The position numbers were made by a program, and so were the translations under genes. 7,146 bases of DNA from Alphaproteobacteria bacterium (GTDB lineage: Bacteria > Pseudomonadota > Alphaproteobacteria > UBA9219), in the NCBI GenBank assembly GCA_028716765.1, contig JAQUPC010000058.1:1-7146 (forward strand), in the 5' to 3' direction. Shown here piece after piece: positions 1-7,146 of this stretch. The notes below the pieces were generated by a model. The model ran no database searches. It saw only the letters and a list, made by a program, of their open reading frames with translations, and was not told where the DNA came from. The first letter of the stretch is position 1. The number at the start of each line of letters is the position of its first letter.

Positions 1-4
1 ACGG

Positions 5-12
5 CCTCCTTA
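5..12 (-). promoter_or_regulatory. Shine-Dalgarno site of the next gene, probably rpsS (uS19), whose start lies just off the left edge
   Basis: Read on the minus strand this is TAAGGAGG, a perfect match to the anti-Shine-Dalgarno end of 16S rRNA and the strongest ribosome-binding site in the window. Only four bases (CCGT) remain before the edge, so the start codon should lie within a few bases outside. In S10 operons rplB is followed by rpsS, so the inferred gene is rpsS, although none of its coding sequence is visible. The 38 bases between the rplB stop and this site hold nothing else I can recognise. Confidence 0.85.
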
Positions 13-49
13 AAAATTCTTTGTCTTTCTTCCATGGCTATTCCCTCAC

Positions 50-895
50 TCAACCCTGCTGCCTGTCGCGGCGCTTGTTGGCGCGGCGCAGGATTGAATG
101 GTTCGTGCGCTTGTTGTTGCGCGTCTTGGTGCCCTTGGCGCCCTTACCCCAGCGCGAAACCGGATGACGGCCGCCGGAGGTCCGGCCTTCGCCGCCGCCG
201 TGCGGGTGATCGACCGGGTTCATCGCCACGCCGCGCACCGACGGGCGAACGCCCAGCCAGCGGTTGCGGCCGGCTTTGCCGAGCTTCACGTTCACATGAT
301 CGGCGTTGGACACGGCGCCAATCGTCGCCATGCATTCCTGCGGCACGATACGAACTTCGCCCGAGCCGAGCTTGAGTTGAGCGTGGCCCGCGTCGCGGCC
401 CACGAGCTGAACGTAGGCTCCCGCCGAACGCGCGATCTGGCCGCCCTTGCCCGGACGCATTTCCACGTTGTGCACGATGGAGCCGACTGGAATGTTCTTG
501 AGCCGCATGGCGTTGCCGGGCTTAACGTCGACCTTTTCGCCCGCCACGACCGAGTCGCCCTGCTGCAGCTTCTGGGGCGCAAGAATGTAGGCCTGCGTCT
601 CGTCCTGATACGTGATCAGCGCCAGAAAAGCCGTGCGGTTCGGATCGTACTCCAGACGCTCCACCACCGCCGGCATGTCGAACTTGTTGCGCTTGAAATC
701 GACGATGCGGTAACGGCGCGCATGCCCGCCGCCGATGTGGCGCGTGGTGATGCGGCCCTTGTTGTTGCGTCCGCCCGTCTTGTTCAGGCCTTCCGTCAGC
801 GTCTTAACGGGCTTGCCCTTCCAAAGCTCTTTGCGGCTGGTCTGAACGACCTGCCGGAGGCCTGGGGTCACGGGTTTGTAATGTTTGAGTGCCAT
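50..895 (-). CDS. rplB: 50S ribosomal protein L2 (uL2)
   Basis: This encodes uL2, a primary 23S rRNA-binding protein needed for subunit association and a competent peptidyl-transferase centre. The 281 residues cover the whole family, slightly longer than the E. coli protein. The N-terminal OB-fold region includes [17 protein letters not shown] (about residues 55-71). The SH3-like and C-terminal regions include [21 protein letters not shown] (about 225-245). H230 matches the conserved His229 of E. coli, known to be important for peptidyl-transferase activity. The C-terminus ([20 protein letters not shown]) aligns in frame with the usual KRTDKFIVRRR but is more divergent and ends in an extra basic tail. 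The ATG at 895 has AAGGA eight bases upstream, overlapping the rplW stop, and the gap to rplW is 11 bases. It is the last complete gene of the cluster here. Confidence 0.98.
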   Translation of the reverse strand: MALKHYKPVTPGLRQVVQTSRKELWKGKPVKTLTEGLNKTGGRNNKGRITTRHIGGGHARRYRIVDFKRNKFDMPAVVERLEYDPNRTAFLALITYQDETQAYILAPQKLQQGDSVVAGEKVDVKPGNAMRLKNIPVGSIVHNVEMRPGKGGQIARSAGAYVQLVGRDAGHAQLKLGSGEVRIVPQECMATIGAVSNADHVNVKLGKAGRNRWLGVRPSVRGVAMNPVDHPHGGGEGRTSGGRHPVSRWGKGAKGTKTRNNKRTNHSILRRANKRRDRQQG

Positions 896-906
896 GATTC
901 TCGTCC

Positions 907-1227
907 TTAAACTCCCGTCGTCACGTCGATCTTGCTGCCCTCGGCCAAGGTCACGACAGCAAACTTCACATCGCTGCGCTGGCCGACACGGCCGCGAAAG
1001 CGCTTAATCTTGCCCTTGCGGTTATGCGTGTTGACCGCCTTGACTTTGACCTGAAACAACTGCTCCACCGCCGTTTTGATGGCGGGCTTCGTCGCCTCGC
1101 GCGCGACGCGGAACGTCACCTGATTGAACCCCGAATTGTTCGAGGCCTTTTCCGTGATCACGGGCGACAAAATCACCTGATAGTGCTGCGGCAGCAGCTT
1201 GGCTCCGGTCTTTTTCGTCTTGCTCAT
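907..1227 (-). CDS. rplW: 50S ribosomal protein L23 (uL23)
   Basis: This encodes uL23, which sits at the rim of the peptide exit tunnel and is the docking site for trigger factor and the signal recognition particle. The 106 residues include the core SPVITEKAS near residues 21-29. E26 aligns with E. coli Glu18, the residue known to be critical for trigger-factor binding. The [30 protein letters not shown] stretch follows the family closely, with KGKIKR in the tunnel-lining loop. The N-terminus ([16 protein letters not shown]) is lysine-rich and several residues longer than in E. coli. The ATG overlaps the rplD stop in an ATGA, and AGAGG lies five bases before the start, inside the end of rplD, so translation is probably coupled to rplD. 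Confidence 0.97.
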   Translation of the reverse strand: MSKTKKTGAKLLPQHYQVILSPVITEKASNNSGFNQVTFRVAREATKPAIKTAVEQLFQVKVKAVNTHNRKGKIKRFRGRVGQRSDVKFAVVTLAEGSKIDVTTGV

Positions 1228-1844
1228 TTCAGCCTCTCTTGCAGCTGCTCAACCGCGTTCTTGGTCAAAACCAGCGTATCGCAGCGCAGGATGTCGTATA
1301 CGTTCGCGCCTTGCTCCGGCAGCACGTTGATTTTCGGAAGATTGCGCGCGGCCTTGGCGAAGTTCGCATCGAGATTCGCGCCGTCGATGAACAACGCCGA
1401 CGCCAGGCCCATTTTCGCCAGCTTCTGCGCCAATGTTTTCGTCTTGTGTTCTTTAAGCTTCGCCTCGTCGAGGATGACCAGCTTGCCGTCCTGCTGCTTC
1501 GAGGCCAGCGCCATGCAAAGCGCCAGTTGGCGCACCTTCTTGGGCAACGCGTGTTCGTGGCTGCGCGGCACGGGACCGAAAATAACGGCGCCTTTGCGGA
1601 ACTGCGGCGAGCGCAAGCTGCCTTGACGCGCGCGGCCGCCTCCCTTTTGCGCAAACGGCTTCTTCGTCGTGCCGCTGATCTGGCTGATGCCTTTGGTGGC
1701 ATGCGTTCCGGCGCGGCGCTTGGCAAGCTGCCAATTGACCGTGCGGGTCAGGATGTCGCGGCGCGGCTTGAGCGCGAAAATCGCGTCTGCCAGCTCAATC
1801 GTGCCGACGTCCTTGTTGTCGAGGTTTTTAACGGTCGCTTTCAT
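1224..1844 (-). CDS. rplD: 50S ribosomal protein L4 (uL4)
   Basis: This encodes uL4, an early-assembly 23S rRNA-binding protein whose extended loop forms the constriction of the exit tunnel. The protein has 206 residues, close to the E. coli length of 201. The loop, about residues 51-90, contains [19 protein letters not shown] followed by [15 protein letters not shown]. The lysine of KKPFAQKG falls where macrolide-resistance changes are known in E. coli (Lys63 region), and the susceptible-type residue is kept. The globular part carries [16 protein letters not shown] and [10 protein letters not shown]. In E. coli this protein represses the S10 operon through a leader RNA, but I see no such leader upstream of rpsJ. 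The ATG at 1844 is preceded by a weak GAGAG, and the gap to rplC is 12 bases. Confidence 0.97.
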   Translation of the reverse strand: MKATVKNLDNKDVGTIELADAIFALKPRRDILTRTVNWQLAKRRAGTHATKGISQISGTTKKPFAQKGGGRARQGSLRSPQFRKGAVIFGPVPRSHEHALPKKVRQLALCMALASKQQDGKLVILDEAKLKEHKTKTLAQKLAKMGLASALFIDGANLDANFAKAARNLPKINVLPEQGANVYDILRCDTLVLTKNAVEQLQERLK

Positions 1845-1856
1845 TGTTTCTCTCGC

Positions 1857-2588
1857 TTACCCTTCCGCCGCTTGCTCGTTGGCCGCTTCGCCCTTGCCGC
1901 CCTTGTCTTTCAACCCCGCCGGCATCGGCGCTTCTTTCGGCAACGGACGCTTGACTGCGTCGCGGATTTGCACCGTGGCATTTTCGCCGCCCGGCACGGC
2001 ACCGCGCACCAAAATCAAATCTTGTTCGGCATCGACCGCGACCACGCGCAGGTTTATCGTCGTAACGCGGCGGTCGCCCATGTGCCCGGCCATCTTCTTG
2101 CCCTTGAACACGCGGCCCGGATCCTGACGGTGACCCGTCGAGCCGTGGCTGCGGTGCGAAACCGACACGCCGTGCGAGGCGCGCAGGCCGTGGAAGTTAT
2201 GGCGCTTCATGACGCCGGCGAAACCCTTGCCGATGCTGGTCGAGGTCACATCCACGAACTGGCCCGGCACGAAATGCGCCACCGACAACTCGGCGCCGAC
2301 TTCCAACAGAGCGTTTTCGCTGACGCGAAACTCCGCCATCTTCTTTTTCGGCTCGACCTTGGCCTTGGCGAAATGACCGCGCATGGCCTTCGAAACGTTC
2401 TTCACCTTGGCTTTGCCCATGCCGAGCTGCACGGCCGTGTAGCCGTCCTTGTCCTTGGTGCGCACGCTCACAACCTGGCATTGATCCAGCTTGAGAAGCG
2501 TCACCGGCACGTGATGGCCCTCTTCGTTAAAAATGCGGGTCATGCCGAGCTTGGTGGCAATCAATCCTGTGCGTTGTGTCATCGTCAT
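1857..2588 (-). CDS. rplC: 50S ribosomal protein L3 (uL3)
   Basis: This encodes uL3, an assembly initiator of the large subunit whose central extension reaches the peptidyl-transferase centre. The start chosen gives 243 residues beginning [20 protein letters not shown]. The frame stays open further upstream, to an ATG at 2762, but that part lies inside rpsJ and has no uL3 character. The extension loop [26 protein letters not shown] (about 149-174) is diagnostic. Q155 corresponds to the glutamine methylated by PrmB in E. coli. The C-terminus adds an Ala/Lys/Glu-rich tail of about 30 residues (from [13 protein letters not shown]) absent from E. coli uL3 but common in Alphaproteobacteria. The gap to the rpsJ stop is only five bases, which suggests coupling. 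An ATG at 2582, giving 241 residues, is the only serious alternative start. Confidence 0.96.
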   Translation of the reverse strand: MTMTQRTGLIATKLGMTRIFNEEGHHVPVTLLKLDQCQVVSVRTKDKDGYTAVQLGMGKAKVKNVSKAMRGHFAKAKVEPKKKMAEFRVSENALLEVGAELSVAHFVPGQFVDVTSTSIGKGFAGVMKRHNFHGLRASHGVSVSHRSHGSTGHRQDPGRVFKGKKMAGHMGDRRVTTINLRVVAVDAEQDLILVRGAVPGGENATVQIRDAVKRPLPKEAPMPAGLKDKGGKGEAANEQAAEG

Positions 2589-2593
2589 TGTCG

Positions 2594-2902
2594 TTACACC
2601 CTGATCTCTACGTCGACGCCCGCCGCAAGGTCGATCTTGGAAAGCGCGTCGATCGTCTGCGGCGTCGGCTCCAGAATGTCCAGCAAGCGGCGGTGCGTGC
2701 GGATTTCGAACTGTTCGCGCGACTTTTTGTCCACGTGGGGACCACGATTGACGGTGAAGCACTCACGCCACGTGGGCAACGGAATGGGCCCGCGCACCCG
2801 AGCGCCGGTGCGCTTGGCCGTGCTTATGATCTCGCTCACCGACTGATCGAGCATGCGATGATCGAACGCCTTGAGGCGGATGCGTATCGTTTGCGTGTCC
2901 AT
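2594..2902 (-). CDS. rpsJ: 30S ribosomal protein S10 (uS10, NusE)
   Basis: This encodes uS10, a protein of the small-subunit head that also acts, as NusE with NusB, in transcription antitermination. The 102 residues match the usual length. Recognisable segments are [16 protein letters not shown] (7-22), [14 protein letters not shown] (31-44), the loop [20 protein letters not shown] (51-70) and the C-terminal [17 protein letters not shown]. Just before the loop the sequence reads PLPTWRECF where relatives usually have basic residues (E. coli PLPTRKERF), so W45 and C48 are unusual. The start at 2902 has GGAG six bases upstream. It is the first gene of the S10 part and is separated from tuf by an 87-base spacer that carries two hairpins. 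The stop lies five bases from the rplC start. Confidence 0.98.
   Translation of the reverse strand: MDTQTIRIRLKAFDHRMLDQSVSEIISTAKRTGARVRGPIPLPTWRECFTVNRGPHVDKKSREQFEIRTHRRLLDILEPTPQTIDALSKIDLAAGVDVEIRV
2597..2602 (-). promoter_or_regulatory. Shine-Dalgarno site that decides the rplC start
   Basis: On the minus strand this reads AGGGTG and runs directly into the rpsJ stop codon TAA. It sits eight bases before the ATG at 2588 but fourteen before the ATG at 2582, so the spacing favours 2588. Because it lies inside the last codons of rpsJ, ribosomes finishing rpsJ would arrive on top of it. Confidence 0.6.
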
Positions 2903-2926
2903 TCTTTACTCCAATTAAACTCTGGT

Positions 2927-2944
2927 TTCCGGCTTTCGCCGGAA
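2927..2944 (-). repeat. Perfect 7-bp palindrome with GAAA loop (REP-like hairpin) in the tuf-rpsJ spacer
   Basis: On the minus strand this is TTCCGGC-GAAA-GCCGGAA, a perfect seven-base-pair stem closed by a GNRA-type tetraloop. With its flanks (CGTCA before, ACCAG after) it closely resembles the dispersed palindromes of the type GTCATTCCGGCGAAAGCCGGAATCCAG that I recall from intergenic regions of many Proteobacteria. No U-run follows, so it is not a standard intrinsic terminator. It ends 24 bases before the rpsJ start codon, upstream of the ribosome-binding site. The membership in a repeat family is inferred from memory, not from a search. Confidence 0.65.
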
Positions 2945-2948
2945 TGAC

Positions 2949-2980
2949 GCCGGAGGAGAGGCTTTTCGCAAGCCTCCGGC
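2949..2980 (-). repeat. Second hairpin (8-bp inverted repeat) directly after tuf
   Basis: On the minus strand the arms are GCCGGAGG and CCTCCGGC, a perfect eight-base inverted repeat around a 16-base centre. An alternative inner stem GAGGCTT/AAGCCTC with a five-base loop GCGAA is also possible, and can be extended by GCCG/CGGC across a five-base bulge. It begins nine bases beyond the tuf stop and lies four bases from the neighbouring palindrome. It is followed by GTCATTCC, not a U-tract, so termination is unlikely. A role in RNA processing or 3'-end protection of tuf mRNA is possible but is inference. Confidence 0.65.
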
Positions 2981-2989
2981 CTCTAACCC

Positions 2990-4177
<1,188 letters not shown>

Positions 4178-4228
4178 GTTACTCTCCGTTCGTTGGACGT
4201 GTTACAACTCTTAATCTACTGCGGTTTC

Positions 4229-6310
<2,082 letters not shown>

Positions 6311-6328
6311 GATGCTTTTCTCGTTCCG

Positions 6329-6811
<483 letters not shown>

Positions 6812-7146
6812 TTATTTCGGCCGCTTGGCGCCGTAATGCGAGCGGCGCTTCTTTCGATCCTTGACGCCTTGCGTGTCCAGCGTGCCGCGGATGATGTGAT
6901 AACGCACACCCGGCAAGTCTTTCACACGGCCGCCGCGGATCATGACGACGGAGTGTTCCTGAAGGTTGTGGCCTTCGCCCGGAATGTAGCAGATGACTTC
7001 GTGTCCGTTGGTCAAACGAACGCGCGCCACTTTGCGCAAGGCCGAGTTCGGCTTTTTCGGCGTCGTGGTGTAAACGCGCGTGCAAACGCCGCGCTTTTGC
7101 GGACAGGCCTGCAGCGCGGGAACCTTATCGCGTGCTTTCTGCGGCT
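6812..7146 (-). CDS. rpsL: 30S ribosomal protein S12 (uS12), 5' end missing
   Basis: This encodes uS12, which forms part of the decoding centre and monitors codon-anticodon pairing. The window holds 110 residues from [19 protein letters not shown] to the stop; comparison with family members suggests about 13 N-terminal residues lie beyond the right edge. The first complete codon begins at 7144. The [13 protein letters not shown] motif keeps the lysine changed in many streptomycin-resistant mutants (Lys42/43 region), and [13 protein letters not shown] keeps the other lysine and the aspartate that RimO methylthiolates in E. coli (Asp88). The sequence is therefore of streptomycin-sensitive type. 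[10 protein letters not shown] and the basic [14 protein letters not shown] ending are as expected. It is the first gene of the str operon, so the operon promoter and any leader should lie to the right of this window. Confidence 0.97.
   Translation of the reverse strand, partial: PQKARDKVPALQACPQKRGVCTRVYTTTPKKPNSALRKVARVRLTNGHEVICYIPGEGHNLQEHSVVMIRGGRVKDLPGVRYHIIRGTLDTQGVKDRKKRRSHYGAKRPK

Noticed and set aside
1..35. Short open frame starting with ATG at 35 and running off the left edge
   Set aside because: Its start MEERQRIFKEA does not resemble uS19, and the perfect ribosome-binding site lies inside it, pointing to a start further left.
98..910. Open reading frame of 270 codons on the plus strand opposite rplB
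   Set aside because: It is an antisense shadow of a high-GC, codon-biased gene. The protein is a low-complexity Arg/Ala/His/Leu mix with no family resemblance, and rplB is unambiguous.
2589..2762. Possible 58-residue N-terminal extension of uL3
   Set aside because: The extra region overlaps rpsJ almost completely, is out of frame with it, and does not resemble uL3. The family N-terminus begins near [13 protein letters not shown].
2731..2776. Two copies of CCACGTGGG (2731 and 2768) inside rpsJ
   Set aside because: Both are coding sequence (GPHVD and LPTWR); the repeat is short and probably coincidental.
1239..2846. Open reading frame of 535 codons on the plus strand spanning rplD, rplC and part of rpsJ
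   Set aside because: Its length is striking, but it crosses three certain genes in antisense, its composition is Arg/His/Ala/Leu-rich, and it shows no recognisable domain. Codon bias in the sense genes suppresses stops in this frame.
2949..2989. Intrinsic terminator after tuf
   Set aside because: A stable hairpin is present but no U-tract follows on the minus strand, and stopping here would separate the essential S10 genes from the only upstream transcription source visible.

Overview
This window is a core ribosomal-protein and translation-factor operon, read entirely from the minus strand (right to left). In transcription order it holds rpsL (5' end cut off by the right edge), rpsG, fusA, tuf, rpsJ, rplC, rplD, rplW and rplB. 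A perfect Shine-Dalgarno sequence at the left edge announces the next gene, almost certainly rpsS. This is the classical str operon joined directly to the S10 operon.

The organism is most likely an alphaproteobacterium with a moderately high GC genome. The evidence is the [17 protein letters not shown] start of EF-Tu, the 156-residue uS7 ending in SHYRW, uS12 features such as [13 protein letters not shown] and [10 protein letters not shown], and the C-terminal tail on uL3. The uL3 and uS12 sequences recall the Rhodospirillales and related lineages, but the order cannot be fixed by eye.

Layout: 7146-6812 is rpsL (partial), 6799-6329 rpsG, 6310-4229 fusA, 4177-2990 tuf, 2902-2594 rpsJ, 2588-1857 rplC, 1844-1224 rplD, 1227-907 rplW and 895-50 rplB. 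Most gaps are 5 to 18 bases, and rplD and rplW overlap in an ATGA, so the genes are probably co-transcribed and partly translationally coupled. The larger gaps are fusA-tuf (51 bases), tuf-rpsJ (87 bases) and the stretch after rplB (49 bases to the edge). No gene-free stretch reaches 300 bases, and I see no RNA gene, mobile element, CRISPR array or convincing promoter.

The genes work together in protein synthesis. uS12 and uS7 build the decoding centre and the small-subunit head. EF-G and EF-Tu drive translocation and aminoacyl-tRNA delivery. uS10 belongs to the small-subunit head and also acts as the antitermination factor NusE. uL3, uL4, uL23 and uL2 build the peptidyl-transferase region and the exit tunnel.

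I found no previously undescribed system. The points most worth a second look are a two-hairpin palindromic element in the tuf-rpsJ spacer, which looks like a dispersed REP-type repeat and could form competing pairings, and two Arg-to-Trp/Cys type differences in the uS10 loop.
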